In this document: positions 1-8,604 of the stretch, piece after piece | Position numbering within the stretch: the first letter of the stretch is position 1 | Layout: each line of letters begins with the position of its first letter | Origin: Streptomyces sp. NBC_01142 | GTDB taxonomy: Bacteria; Actinomycetota; Actinomycetes; Streptomycetales; Streptomycetaceae | DNA: 64,000 nt | Direction: 5' to 3' | Assembly (NCBI RefSeq): GCF_026341125.1 | Contig: NZ_JAPEOR010000003.1 | Coordinates: 1,426,001-1,490,000 of the forward strand | Position numbers and translations under genes: made by a program | Notes under the pieces: generated by a model | What the model was told of the DNA's origin: nothing | Database searches by the model: none | Seen by the model: the letters and a program-made list of their open reading frames with translations, nothing else

Positions 1-108
1 CGCATGAAGACCTGGAAGATCCTCCGCGACTGCCGCCTCAAGGGCGATGGCGTCCACCACGCCATGCTCGGAATCGCCCGCCTCCACAACCTCAACCTCG
101 CCGGATAG
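1..108 (+). pseudogene. IS5-type transposase, C-terminal fragment (cut by window edge)
   Basis: The first 36 codons are open from base 1 to a TAG at 106-108 and read as the tail of a DDE transposase of the IS5 type (KTWKILRDCR, then an HHAMLGIARLHNLNL helix typical of these C-termini). The rest lies outside the window, so I cannot tell whether the element is intact. The sequence after the stop runs into an IS-end-like stretch (about 150-172, with cattt and acgggacaag) that abuts the ISAzo13 element. This suggests the IS5-type element had already cut into the neighbouring AraC-type gene before ISAzo13 arrived. Confidence 0.7.
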
Positions 109-174
109 GCGGGCGGCCGGACCGGCCACCAGCCACGCCCGCACCCACCCAAGATCATTTACGGGACAAGCCTT

Positions 175-1876
175 AGGGCTTGCAGGGAATCAAGGTGTTG
201 CTTCCCGCCCTGAGGCTCGTTGGTGTGGTATGCGCATCCCGGATGAGACTCGTGACCAACTCGCCGTGAAGTTCGCGGTGTTGCTCCCGCAGCTGGACGA
301 GCGGCAGCGGCGGTTGTTGATGGCTGCGGAGGCCCGGGGCCTGGGGCACGGCGGTGTCCGGGCGGTGGCACAGGCCGCTGCGGTCAGCGAGACGACGGTC
401 CGCAAGGGCGTGTTCGAACTTGAGGCGGGTGAGGGGCCTCTGGGTCGGGTGCGGCGTCCCGGCGGGGGCCGCAAGCGGGTCGCGGATCTGAATCCAGGGC
501 TGCGGCCGGCACTGTTGGCGCTGGTTGAGCCGGATGTGCGGGGTGACCCGATGTCGCCGCTGCGGTGGACGGTGAAGTCCACCCGCACGCTTGCGCGGGA
601 GCTGACCCGAGCCGGGCACCGCGTCAGTGCCGACACCGTCGCCAACCTGCTGCGGGAGGAGGGGCTCAGCCTGCAGGCCAATGCCAAGACAATCGAGGGC
701 AGCCAGCACCCGGACCGGGATGCCCAGTTCCGCTATCTCAACGAGCAGGCCCGCGAGCACCGGGACGCCGGCCAGCCGGTCATCAGCGTGGATACCAAGA
801 AGAAAGAGCTCGTCGGCGAGTTCAAGAACAACGGCCGCCAGTGGCGGCCGTCGGGTGAGCCGGTGCCGGTGAACGTGCATGACTTCGCCGACCCGCAGCT
901 GGGCAAGGCCGTCCCCTACGGGATCTACGATCTGGCGGCGGACACCGGCTGGGTCAACGTCGGCACCGATCACGACACCGCCGCGTTCGCGGTCGAGTCG
1001 ATCCGCCGCTGGTGGCACGGCCAGGGCCGGGCTGCCTACCCGCAGGCGGCACGACTGCTGATCACCGCTGACGCGGGCGGCTCCAACGGCTACCGCACCC
1101 GAGCCTGGAAACTGCAACTGGCCCGGCTCGCTGCCGAAACGGGACTGACCATCACCGTGTGTCATCTGCCGCCGGGCACATCGAAGTGGAACAAGATCGA
1201 GCACCGGCTGTTCTCGCACATCACCATGAACTGGCGGGGCCGCCCGCTGACCAGCCACGAAGTCATCGTCCAGTCCATCGCTGCGACCACCACCCGCACC
1301 GGGCTGCGCGTGAGTGCCGCACTCGACACCAACACCTATCCCACCGGAGTCCGCATCGGTGACGCCCAGATGGCGGCACTGCCGCTGACCCGGCACGCAT
1401 TCCATGGCGACTGGAACTATGCCCTGCACCCGCAGCCCTGCCCTGCCGTCCCGGTGGCCCGGGCTCCGCATGCGCCGGCCCCGCAGTGGGAGCAGGCCCT
1501 GCTGTCCGATCCCGCCCTGACCGGCATGTCCCGGCAACAACTGGACGCCCTCACCAGGACTTTGACCCCCGACGGCGATGCCCGGCGCGGCCGTCCGCCC
1601 CGGCTCGCCTTCCCCGAACAGGTCCTGGCCACCGTGCTCCATCTGCGGGTCGCCCTGGCCGCGGAACCTCTCGCCGTACTATTCGGCAGCAGCCGCACCG
1701 CGATGCACCGCACCCTCCTGAAGAACAGGAGACTGCTCGAGGCACACGGCATCGTCATCCCACCCGCGACGACACCACCCGTCGTCCTCGCGGCCCTCCG
1801 AGCTCGGGTCCTCGCCCAAACCGGCGAGCCCAGCAACAAGATCAAGACGACGTGTTAATGATCTGCAAGCCCTTAG
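175..1876 (+). mobile_element. ISAzo13-family insertion sequence, copy 1 (1702 bp)
   Basis: Boundaries come from comparison with the second copy at 57831-59532, which has the same length. Left end agggcttgcag and right end ctgcaagcccttag are inverted. The flanks carry a 3-bp direct repeat, ctt at 172-174 and 1877-1879; the other copy has cta in the same positions. So the two copies are separate insertion events with their own target duplications. The element encodes one transposase. It separates an IS5-type remnant on the left from an AraC-type pseudogene on the right. Confidence 0.9.
230..1858 (+). CDS. ISAzo13-family transposase, copy 1
   Basis: Transposase of the ISAzo13 (Rhodopirellula-type DDE) family, 542 residues, which moves the element at 175-1876. 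The start is the ATG at 230 (MRIPDETRDQLAVKF), because it is inside the element and matches the second copy; an open frame further upstream runs outside the element. An N-terminal helix-turn-helix region (about residues 30-75) is followed by the DDE core with ISVDTKKKELVGEF and the HLPPGTSKWNKIEHRLFSH block, both hallmarks of the family. The copy at 57886-59514 differs at only a few positions (for example Gly versus Glu in the GE(G/E)PLG stretch and Thr versus Ala near the C-terminus). It appears intact. Confidence 0.93.
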   Translation: MRIPDETRDQLAVKFAVLLPQLDERQRRLLMAAEARGLGHGGVRAVAQAAAVSETTVRKGVFELEAGEGPLGRVRRPGGGRKRVADLNPGLRPALLALVEPDVRGDPMSPLRWTVKSTRTLARELTRAGHRVSADTVANLLREEGLSLQANAKTIEGSQHPDRDAQFRYLNEQAREHRDAGQPVISVDTKKKELVGEFKNNGRQWRPSGEPVPVNVHDFADPQLGKAVPYGIYDLAADTGWVNVGTDHDTAAFAVESIRRWWHGQGRAAYPQAARLLITADAGGSNGYRTRAWKLQLARLAAETGLTITVCHLPPGTSKWNKIEHRLFSHITMNWRGRPLTSHEVIVQSIAATTTRTGLRVSAALDTNTYPTGVRIGDAQMAALPLTRHAFHGDWNYALHPQPCPAVPVARAPHAPAPQWEQALLSDPALTGMSRQQLDALTRTLTPDGDARRGRPPRLAFPEQVLATVLHLRVALAAEPLAVLFGSSRTAMHRTLLKNRRLLEAHGIVIPPATTPPVVLAALRARVLAQTGEPSNKIKTTC

Positions 1877-1879
1877 CTT

Positions 1880-2242
1880 GCTGAATGCCCTGGCGGCAGC
1901 GAGAAACTCGGCGCGTAGGTGCGGAGAACGGACGACGGGTAGTTCGAAGTCGACTGTGGCATCGCCGGTCAGCGATTCCACCACCGTTGGCGGGACGTAT
2001 CAGCTCACGGCCGCGAAGGACATCTCGGGCGGGACCTGGGTGGTGCACGATTGGACCTGGCCGGGGTTGTAGATGGTGAACTCGTCCAGGCTCACGTCGA
2101 ATGAGGTGCGATCTAGCCGGACCCGCTCCAAGCCGCAGAGGTTGACGCTGATCACGTACTCGTCGTGGCTGTGCCGCGGGAACCCGCCCGACAGGGGACG
2201 CACTACCGCCAGCTGACCTCCGTCCCACTCCATGACCTGCAT
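1880..2242 (-). pseudogene. AraC-type regulator, N-terminal (cupin) part, nonsense-mutated and truncated
   Basis: Starting at ATG 2242 the frame reads a cupin-like AraC ligand-binding domain (FPRHSHDEYVISVN, then DEFTIYNPGQVQSC). After PPEMSFAAVS there is a TGA at 2000-2002, and the same frame continues as YVPPTVVESLTGD down to the element end at 1879. A TGG (Trp) to TGA change would explain this, since Trp fits the context. The DNA-binding half is missing because the gene is cut by mobile DNA at 1879. No function is expected. Confidence 0.75.
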
Positions 2243-2512
2243 CCATAGAGGCTACGGCAGACCGCGGGCCTGGCCGGATGGGGTAGGAACACTAGGAACT
2301 CTGGTCGTTCAGGCAAGCCCACTGATCGATACAACAACGGCTTCTAAGAAATGGCAAGAAAGAACTACTTGTCTAGCTGTCCGCTGTCCGTGATAAATCG
2401 TCGTTGCCGCCACGCGACGCCCTGACGTGGGCAGAGACAAAGTCGCGTGAGACGGTCGTGCCTTGAAGCCTCGCTTGATGTTGTCGGCCAGGAAACCCAG
2501 AGGTGCGGACGT
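2243..2512. other. Intergenic stretch, no gene seen
   Basis: About 270 bases between the AraC remnant and the hairpin at 2513. Open frames here are short and overlapping, without ribosome binding sites or recognisable motifs. Part of it (2335-2410) is less GC-rich than its surroundings. I see no gene. Confidence 0.5.
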
Positions 2513-2546
2513 GTCTCCTCCCCCGGCCAAAGCCGGGGGAGGAGAC
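2513..2546 (-). terminator. Perfect 15-bp hairpin, likely terminator of the CRISPR transcript
   Basis: gtctcctcccccggc (2513-2527) pairs with gccgggggaggagac (2532-2546) across the 4-base loop caaa. The array is inferred to be transcribed leftward from the cas2 side, and this hairpin lies about 260 bases beyond the last repeat. That makes it a plausible end of the precursor crRNA. There is no clear U-tract, which is common for terminators in high-GC actinobacteria. Confidence 0.6.
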
Positions 2547-2809
2547 CGGCTGCCCAGGTCGACATCATCGAGCGCACCTCAGAGGCTCAAGATCAAGAAG
2601 TTGCAGCCTTTGGGCTTACCTGGGTCAACCCCTCGAGGAGTGGCGAACGATGGCCACACTCCGCCGCGAGGAAGGCCCGCGGGGGCACGACGGCCGCGGA
2701 CGTGGAGCCAGATCAACTCCGTACCCCGCTGGTCCCCGAAGAAGTGCTTGCACTGGGGCCCGAAGAGGTACTTACAAACAGCCGTTGGCGGGAACGGGGA
2801 CTTCTACGG
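2547..2809. other. Trailer side of the CRISPR array, no gene seen
   Basis: This stretch between the hairpin and the leader-distal repeat has open frames but no convincing start, ribosome binding site or family motif. I looked for further degenerate repeats here and found none I would defend. Confidence 0.5.
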
Positions 2810-3568
2810 GTTGAGACCCCTCACAGGGTCGATGAGGACAAGCGTGCCGCCATCAGCATGGCCATCGGTGTCGTGTTGAGACCCTCACAGGGTCGATGAG
2901 GACGCGGCGGACCTGGTTGCCGGTGACGGTGCAGCGCGGGTTGAGACCCCTCACAGGGTCGATGAGGACCTCACTGAGCACCAGGAGTGCGACACCTGGT
3001 TCGAGTTGAGACCCCTCACAGGGTCGATGAGGACAACGATCGGCGGCGTCAATGTCGAGAGCAGGGGCGGGTTGAGACCCCTCACAGGGTCGATGAGGAC
3101 CATACGCGTCCCCGGCCCCGAACGGCGCCGCTTCACGTTGAGACCCCTCACAGGGTCGATGAGGACCTGCCTTCGTGAGGTAGCTGTCGAAGGGCAGCAC
3201 GTGTTGAGACCCCTCACAGGGTCGATGAGGACGGTGCTGCAGCGCCTCGCCGCCCAGGGCATCACCGCGTTGAGACCCCTCACAGGGTCGATGAGGACTC
3301 GAGGGGGAGCTCGTCATCTGGACTCAGTCCGACGAGTTGAGACCCCTCACAGGGTCGATGAGGACCCGAGGAGCCCGTCATTTGCGACGTGGTCACCGAC
3401 GGGTTGAGACCCCTCACAGGGTCGATGAGGACGCGACGTTGATGGCGGTCTGGGTGTCCTGGTCGACGTGTTGAGACCCCTCACAGGGTCGATGAGGACC
3501 GGCGTAGGGCGCCGAGTCCTGGCCTACGGCTACGCCTGGTTGAGACCCCTCACAGGGTCGATGAGGAC
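2810..3568 (-). CRISPR. Type I-B CRISPR array, 12 repeats and 11 spacers
   Basis: Repeats of 30 bases (plus strand begins gttgagacccctcac and ends gtcgatgaggac) start at 2810, 2875, 2940, 3005, 3071, 3137, 3203, 3269, 3336, 3403, 3470 and 3539. The repeat at 2875-2903 lacks one C and is 29 bases. Each repeat has a 5-bp stem (gaccc/gggtc) around ctcaca. Spacers are, from left, 35, 36, 35, 36, 36, 36, 36, 37, 37, 37 and 39 bases. The crRNA strand is inferred to be minus: on that strand the repeat ends in gtctcaac, resembling a type I 5' handle. The cas operon is also read leftward, and the degenerate repeat sits at the far end from cas2, as expected for the oldest part of an array. Confidence 0.97.
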
Positions 3569-3711
3569 CCCAGGGTAAAGGTGCAGGTCATGGACGGTCC
3601 AGCAAGGCATCCGGTGGGTACTTCTGCAGCAGACCTCCGGTTGTGCAGCTCAGCTCGGTGTGGCGCTGAAAAGTAGAGCTCCTTGTTGATCGACAACGGT
3701 TTAGCTCCCGT
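3569..3711 (-). promoter_or_regulatory. CRISPR leader between cas2 and the first repeat
   Basis: 143 bases between the cas2 stop (3712) and the cas-proximal repeat (3539-3568). By position and by repeat degeneration at the opposite end, this should hold the array promoter and the integration-guiding leader. The part next to cas2 is locally AT-richer (around 3665-3705, with gttgatcgacaac). No -10/-35 pair is clear enough to place. Confidence 0.6.
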
Positions 3712-3975
3712 TCACAGGATGTCGCTTGGAGCGGGCTCGACCGCGCCCCATTCGAGGCGCTGGGGCACCGTACCGGGCGGGAAGGTATAGACGAGGACAT
3801 TGTCGTAGGTCAGGTCGAGGGCGGTCTCGACGTCGGCCTGGAAGCGGCGGAGTTGGGCCTCGGTGAGGTGGCCTTCGAAGACACTGCGCTGCGCGTGGTG
3901 GAGGTACTGGCGGCAGGTCCGCAGGATTCTGGAATTGCGTTCGGCGAGGGTGTCGTACACGACGACCACGTACAC
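3712..3975 (-). CDS. cas2: CRISPR-associated endonuclease Cas2
   Basis: Cas2, 87 residues, forms the Cas1-Cas2 integrase that inserts new spacers at the leader. It starts MYVVVVYDTLAERN, the beta1 strand ending in the conserved YD, and continues with the ferredoxin-like fold (QRSVFEGHLTEAQ). Length is normal for the family. It is the last gene of the leftward cas operon, 7 bases after cas1, and its stop is followed by the leader and array. Confidence 0.96.
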   Translation of the reverse strand: MYVVVVYDTLAERNSRILRTCRQYLHHAQRSVFEGHLTEAQLRRFQADVETALDLTYDNVLVYTFPPGTVPQRLEWGAVEPAPSDIL

Positions 3976-3982
3976 GGCGTCG

Positions 3983-4963
3983 TCACCACCAGATCCGGAA
4001 CGGCTTGTACGGGGCGCCCTCCAGACAGTGGCGGGTCAGGGCTAGCGCGTCGAGGTAGAGCAGTTCGTCGTACGCGACGCTCCGACCGAGGCTCCGGTGC
4101 GCGACGGTAACAGCGAATTCGTCGCGCACGGTCTGGACCACCAGCTTGCGGCCTGCTTCGGCGAGCATCGCCTGGTTGCTCTCGCGGTCGAAGTGGTGTT
4201 CCTTGAGCTGGTTGCGGCCGGCCATGCGTAGCATGAGCCGTTCAGCGAAGAGCGGTTTAAACATCTCGGACAGGTCCAGCACCAGGGAGTGCCGCTGCCG
4301 TTCCATGCTGCTGTGGAGGAAGGCGATTCCGCTGTGCAGCGGGGTGAGGCGTACGGCGGTGAGCAGTCTCGCGTACGTGATGCCGTTGACGTAGCTGATG
4401 AACGCGTTGCCGGCGTTCTTCGGCGGTCGGCGGCTGCGGCCGCCGAGCTGCAGCCAGTCGGGGAGCTTGGTGTCCACGACTTCCCAGGCGGAGCGGCGGA
4501 AGGTGCCCTCCGCTCCCATGAGCTGCTCCGGGCTCCGGGCTCCGCCGATGGACTCCTGCAGCACTTTGTACGGACGGGCCAGGAGCTTGCGGTCGACGAC
4601 CCGGCGGACGTTGAACGCGCAGGAGTCCACGATGCTGCGGGCGATCTCCATGCTGGCCTTGGGGTCCTCGGCGGTTCTGGCCTGGGCGAGGACGGTCTCT
4701 CCGGAGGTGCTGGTCTCCGACGTGAGAAGTGAACCGGCGTAGTCGCCGTAGTAGCTGAGCAGGTGGACGTTGATGCGGTGCCGGTTGAGCAGTGAGACCA
4801 CCGAGGTGTTGATGTCGACCTCGGCGCAGGCGACGATGTCGCGGACGTCGGTGATGGGGATGTGGACGTTGTCGGCGTTCTCGCGCTCGATAATTAGCGA
4901 CTGATCTTTTCGGCGGATCCGGCAGGGGCTGGTAAGCCAGTACGTACGGGCAGCGGTGGGCAT
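3983..4963 (-). CDS. cas1: CRISPR-associated integrase Cas1 (type I-B)
   Basis: Cas1, 326 residues, the catalytic subunit of the spacer-acquisition complex. The N-terminal beta domain (YWLTSPCRIRRKDQSL) precedes the helical catalytic domain. There NAGNAFISYVNGITYA is the first metal-ligand region, GIAFLHSSMERQRHS carries the conserved His, and LVLDLSEMFKP carries the acidic residues. Cas4 ends only 1 base upstream and cas2 starts 7 bases downstream, so acquisition genes are clustered at the end of the operon. It appears intact. Confidence 0.96.
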   Translation of the reverse strand: MPTAARTYWLTSPCRIRRKDQSLIIERENADNVHIPITDVRDIVACAEVDINTSVVSLLNRHRINVHLLSYYGDYAGSLLTSETSTSGETVLAQARTAEDPKASMEIARSIVDSCAFNVRRVVDRKLLARPYKVLQESIGGARSPEQLMGAEGTFRRSAWEVVDTKLPDWLQLGGRSRRPPKNAGNAFISYVNGITYARLLTAVRLTPLHSGIAFLHSSMERQRHSLVLDLSEMFKPLFAERLMLRMAGRNQLKEHHFDRESNQAMLAEAGRKLVVQTVRDEFAVTVAHRSLGRSVAYDELLYLDALALTRHCLEGAPYKPFRIWW

Positions 4964-4964
4964 C

Positions 4965-5462
4965 TCATTCCGTCCAGCAGTAGTCGGTGAAGCTGCAGCC
5001 CCGGCAGGCAGAGCGGGCGAGCCGGTCTGGGGAGGCCGGTGATGTAGCCACGGCCAGGACTTCGGCGATGTCCGCTTCTGCCTGGGCCTCGGCTTGGGGG
5101 GTGTACGGGAAGCGCTGGGTGCGCCGGGTCTTCGGGTAGTGCAGGACGGCGCCCTGGGCTTCGATGCCTACGCGGCGGAGCCGGTGGCAGTAGTGACGGC
5201 CCTGGGCCTGGTCGGCCGGGCTGGGCCGGGAGGAGGACTTGATCTCGTGGACCCAGTGCGCACCGTCGATGAAGTCGAGCCGGGCAGCTTCAAGATCGAC
5301 GGGAGTGTTTCGGGTGTATGAGGCGTCGTGGACGGCCTCGCCGAGCTGGACGGTGGCGCTTAGGTGCTCGGGGCGGATTCCCCGTACGTACAGCCACAGT
5401 TGGCGTCGGCAGTGGTAGAGGTACTTGATGTGGACGCCGCCGACGTCTTCTGCGTCGATCAC
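4965..5462 (-). CDS. cas4: CRISPR-associated exonuclease Cas4
   Basis: Cas4, 165 residues, a RecB-like nuclease that trims prespacers and selects PAM. The GTG at 5462 is chosen because it overlaps the cas3 stop as GTGA and gives a normal family length; a much longer upstream open frame is only readthrough in another frame of cas3. Visible motifs: first cluster Cys in YHCRRQLWLYVRG, nuclease motif VHEIKSSSRP, and the C-terminal CRGCSFTDYC that completes a four-Cys iron-sulfur cluster. It sits between cas3 and cas1. Confidence 0.93.
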   Translation of the reverse strand: MIDAEDVGGVHIKYLYHCRRQLWLYVRGIRPEHLSATVQLGEAVHDASYTRNTPVDLEAARLDFIDGAHWVHEIKSSSRPSPADQAQGRHYCHRLRRVGIEAQGAVLHYPKTRRTQRFPYTPQAEAQAEADIAEVLAVATSPASPDRLARSACRGCSFTDYCWTE

Positions 5463-7891
5463 AGGACCTCCCCAGCCCGGTAGGTCTGCTGGGGCAGTCC
5501 GCGTACGGCGAGCAGGCCGTGGTCGGGGTCGTAGTCGCCTTCGATGATGCGGATCTTGAGGCTTCTCTCGTAGCGGGTGAGCGACCCGGCCCAGTGGGGC
5601 ATGGGGATGAGGTACTCGTCGGCGAGGAGGCGGCCGGCGGACTGGTGGTCGTGTCCGGCTTCGGCGAGGGCATCGGCGTAGTCGTCGCGGTCTTCGGCGA
5701 GGATGGCCTCGGTGCCGTCGAAGAGTTCGTCGAAGGTCTCGGACAGTGCGGTGCGGTCCTCGAAGGGGTAGCGGAACTGCAGGAAGGCGCGGTCGAAGCT
5801 GTCGCGGCGTTCCAGCACCTCGTTGCGCCACTGGGCACCCCAGTCCGTGGCGTACACCTCGTCCAGCCAGCCGGTAGCGTCCGACTCGTCGATGGCCCGG
5901 CCCTTGTGGCGGGTGAGGATGTGCCAGGTGCTCTCGACCGGTTCGCGTGGGTAGATGCCGTCGGCGTACTCGCCGGTTTGACGGCGCCGGGTGGTCCAGG
6001 CGGGGTGGTGGACGATCGCGTCTGCGGGCGGGCGGGCTCCGATGCGGTTGATCCGGCCGAAGCGCTGTAGCAGAGCCTCCAGCGGGGCCGCGCTGGTGAA
6101 CAGGACGTCGAAGTCGACGTCGAGGCTGACCTCTACGACCTGGGTGGCGACCAGCAGGCCGGGGAGGCGGGTGTACTGGGCATCCGGGGCTACGGTCCCG
6201 AACCGGCGGGCAATCTTCTTCTCGATACGGGAGCGGTCCATTCTGCGGAACCGCGAGTGCAGCAGGAGCGCGGCGTTGTCGCCGTGGCGTGCCCGGACGG
6301 CGGGGGCGAGCTCCTCGTACAACTCCAGGGCATGGGCGACGTTGTTGGCGATGACCAGGACGGACTCGTCCTGCGCCAATCGCAGGCGGATCTCTTCCAG
6401 CGCGGAGGGGTCGGTGAGGTGGTGGCTGCGGGTGCGCAGGAGATGACGGGTAGGCAGGCCGAGGTCGGGGGCGTCCAGCAGGGCAGTCCGTTCGGTGAGG
6501 GTCTCCTCGAACAGGCTGGCCAGGACACCCGGCAGGGTCGCGGACAGGACGGCGATCCGCCCGCCGAGGCGCTCCCACAGCCGGGCGCTGGCCAGGATGT
6601 AGCCGAGTCGGCGGGCATCGTAGGCGTGCAGCTCGTCCAGGATGAAGACGGAGTTCGCTGCGTCGACCAGGATGCCGGAGTGCGCTGGACCGGCCAGGGC
6701 GGCCCGCAGCAGCTGGTAGGGGGTGCCGACGCGGACGCTTTCGTGGAACAGCTTGGTGGCCGCGGCGCGCGACAGAGCCTTGGTGGCGGCGTCGACGCGG
6801 CACGGGGAGCCGTCCTCGTGTTCCTCGTCCCCGTCTTCCGCGGAGATCGCTGCGGCGAGGTGGTACGAGGCGGCGCGGGAGTGGGCGACACCGACCGCCG
6901 TGGGGTCGCCGAGTGTCTCGCCCAGCCGTTTGGCCATGGCGTTGATGGAGGACAGGTAGGGGAGAGTGAAGAAGACGCGCGGCACCCCGCCGTCGGCCGC
7001 CGCCAGAGCGGCGACTTGGCGAGCGGCCCAGAGCAGGGCGGCTTCGGTCTTTCCGCTGCCGGTCGGCCCGCGCAGCAGAAGGTGTTCGGTGATGTCCGCG
7101 GCCTGGAGTTGGTGCTTGCGCAGTGTCCTGCCGCGGTCGGCGAACTGCTTCTCCAGCAGGAGGCGGAAGGTGGCGTCCAGCGGCTGGACAGTGGACAGGG
7201 CCTGGTGGGCCGAGGATAGGTGGTCGGCCAGGGTGACGGCGCCCTGCAGGAGCACGGCGGCCAGGCCCTCCATGCGGCCCACGCGGTCGGCCCAGCGGTC
7301 GAGGACCTCCCCCAGCATTTGGTGGGCGGAGGTCACCAACTGGACGGTGGTGAGGCCGTCATGGTCCTGGGAGGCTGCCACCGGCAGCCCCGCCCGGCTG
7401 GCGGTTTCGCGCAGCCATGCCTCCAGGGCCGCGACGGCACGCGGGTCGACCGTACCGAAGCGGTCGGCGAGTTCTGTAGCGGTGACGCTTCCGTAGAGGG
7501 TCTCCAGGTCGTGTCCGGTCTGGCCGGTGAGCGCGCGGTGGTGGGTGGCGACCGCAGTGGCCACCCACGACAGGAGGTCGGGGTCGTTGATGAGGGAGGG
7601 CAGGAAGCCAAGTGAGGCGACTTCGTGGCGCTCGCCCCAGCTGCGGATCCGGCCGGTGAGCATCCTCTGGAAGCCCTCAGGGACCTTGCCTCCGTCGTGG
7701 GCGAGGCCGGCGAGCTCCACGGCCGTCCAGAAGCTGCCGTCGAAGATTTCCTCTGCCGCGTTCAGCCGACCCACACGCCGCCGCAGCTGGGCTGCGGCGG
7801 CGCGGGTGTACGCGAGGTGGGTGGTGAGGAGTTCGGCTGGGCGCTGCCGTTGGGCGCTCTTGGCCCGCAGCGTGGACAAGATGTCCGTCAT
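5459..7891 (-). CDS. cas3: CRISPR-associated helicase/nuclease Cas3 (HD-DExH)
   Basis: Cas3, 810 residues, the effector that unwinds and degrades DNA marked by Cascade. ATG 7891 (MTDILSTLRAKS) is the first sensible start, 50 bases after cas5. An N-terminal HD nuclease domain has H25, the AHDGGK motif (H65, D66) and a later ATHHRAL. The helicase has Walker A GPTGSGKTEAA near residue 270, DELH near 415, the VLSATLPG motif, and the motif V-VI block GLLVATQVVEVSLDVD then QRFGRINR. HD and helicase are fused in one chain, as usual in I-B. The stop overlaps the cas4 start. Confidence 0.96.
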   Translation of the reverse strand: MTDILSTLRAKSAQRQRPAELLTTHLAYTRAAAAQLRRRVGRLNAAEEIFDGSFWTAVELAGLAHDGGKVPEGFQRMLTGRIRSWGERHEVASLGFLPSLINDPDLLSWVATAVATHHRALTGQTGHDLETLYGSVTATELADRFGTVDPRAVAALEAWLRETASRAGLPVAASQDHDGLTTVQLVTSAHQMLGEVLDRWADRVGRMEGLAAVLLQGAVTLADHLSSAHQALSTVQPLDATFRLLLEKQFADRGRTLRKHQLQAADITEHLLLRGPTGSGKTEAALLWAARQVAALAAADGGVPRVFFTLPYLSSINAMAKRLGETLGDPTAVGVAHSRAASYHLAAAISAEDGDEEHEDGSPCRVDAATKALSRAAATKLFHESVRVGTPYQLLRAALAGPAHSGILVDAANSVFILDELHAYDARRLGYILASARLWERLGGRIAVLSATLPGVLASLFEETLTERTALLDAPDLGLPTRHLLRTRSHHLTDPSALEEIRLRLAQDESVLVIANNVAHALELYEELAPAVRARHGDNAALLLHSRFRRMDRSRIEKKIARRFGTVAPDAQYTRLPGLLVATQVVEVSLDVDFDVLFTSAAPLEALLQRFGRINRIGARPPADAIVHHPAWTTRRRQTGEYADGIYPREPVESTWHILTRHKGRAIDESDATGWLDEVYATDWGAQWRNEVLERRDSFDRAFLQFRYPFEDRTALSETFDELFDGTEAILAEDRDDYADALAEAGHDHQSAGRLLADEYLIPMPHWAGSLTRYERSLKIRIIEGDYDPDHGLLAVRGLPQQTYRAGEVL

Positions 7892-7941
7892 AGCGAGGGT
7901 GATCCGTCTCTGTGGCACGGGCCGGGGCTGGGACAGGTCTG

Positions 7942-8604
7942 TCAGAAGCGCAGGCCGGTATCGGGATGGGAGGTGGGCAGCAGGGTTACGGCTTGCCCGT
8001 CGGTTGTCGACCAACTGCCGGTGACGGGGTGTTCGGAGCGTCCGGAGGAGTCGAACCGGTAGGCGTCCCATTGGGTACGGTCCCGGCCGAGCGCGATCGC
8101 GGTGGGCAGCCGCAGCAACGTGCCCGCCGTACCAGCCCCGTCCGGCACGACCGCGGAACGCTGTGATCCGGGCGTTGTACGGAGCGAGATGCGCTCTATA
8201 CGGATGCCTACCAGATCCTGGCTGCGGCCCAGCCGAAGCGGCCACACCGGTCGGCGTAGCCTGCGCTGCCAGGCTTCGGGCTCGTCGAGCAGCCACACCG
8301 TCAGCACGGCGTCGGTGAGGAACTCGCGGTTGCGCGGGGTGGGAGATGCCTTCTTCCCGGAAGCGTCCAGAGGGTGGTATGTCTCGTAGTCCACTCCCTT
8401 GCCACCGGCGCGGAAGGCCATGGCGAAGCGCAGCCCCGGATCCACTCGTGTCCATCCACCGGCCGCGGCGGCGAGCAGGCCGCCGACGGTGGCCGGCGGC
8501 GGGCACGGCAGGGTGACCTGCACCCCGGCGTACAGGGGGTTGCGGAAGGAGACGACGGGCGCGGTGAGGGTGACCTCCAGCGCCGTGGTGTCCGTAGCGG
8601 TCAT
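7942..8604 (-). CDS. cas5: CRISPR-associated Cas5 (type I-B)
   Basis: Cas5, 220 residues, binds the crRNA 5' handle in the Cascade complex. Start ATG 8604 (MTATDTTALEVTLTAPV) overlaps the cas7 stop as ATGA, which fits the coupled starts along this operon. The RAMP-type N-terminus with VVSFRNPLYAGVQVTLPCPPPATVGGLL is the Cas5 signature (SFR...P..T..G). The operon order around it (cas8-cas7-cas5-cas3) supports the I-B assignment. Confidence 0.94.
   Translation of the reverse strand: MTATDTTALEVTLTAPVVSFRNPLYAGVQVTLPCPPPATVGGLLAAAAGGWTRVDPGLRFAMAFRAGGKGVDYETYHPLDASGKKASPTPRNREFLTDAVLTVWLLDEPEAWQRRLRRPVWPLRLGRSQDLVGIRIERISLRTTPGSQRSAVVPDGAGTAGTLLRLPTAIALGRDRTQWDAYRFDSSGRSEHPVTGSWSTTDGQAVTLLPTSHPDTGLRF

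Noticed and set aside
173..1642. Long minus-strand open frame (489 codons) across ISAzo13 copy 1, repeated in copy 2 at 57715-59298
   Set aside because: It is antisense to a well-supported transposase, rich in Gly/Ala/Arg, and has no family motif. Long antisense frames are expected in GC-rich coding DNA.
2625..2660. Possible extra degenerate CRISPR repeat (gtcaacccctcgaggagtgg)
   Set aside because: Only short similarity, wrong spacing and no internal stem match.
2853..3407. Open frames across the CRISPR array on both strands
   Set aside because: They are repeat-encoded (HRPCEGSQ or TGSMRT units recurring each 65-70 bases), an artefact of the array.
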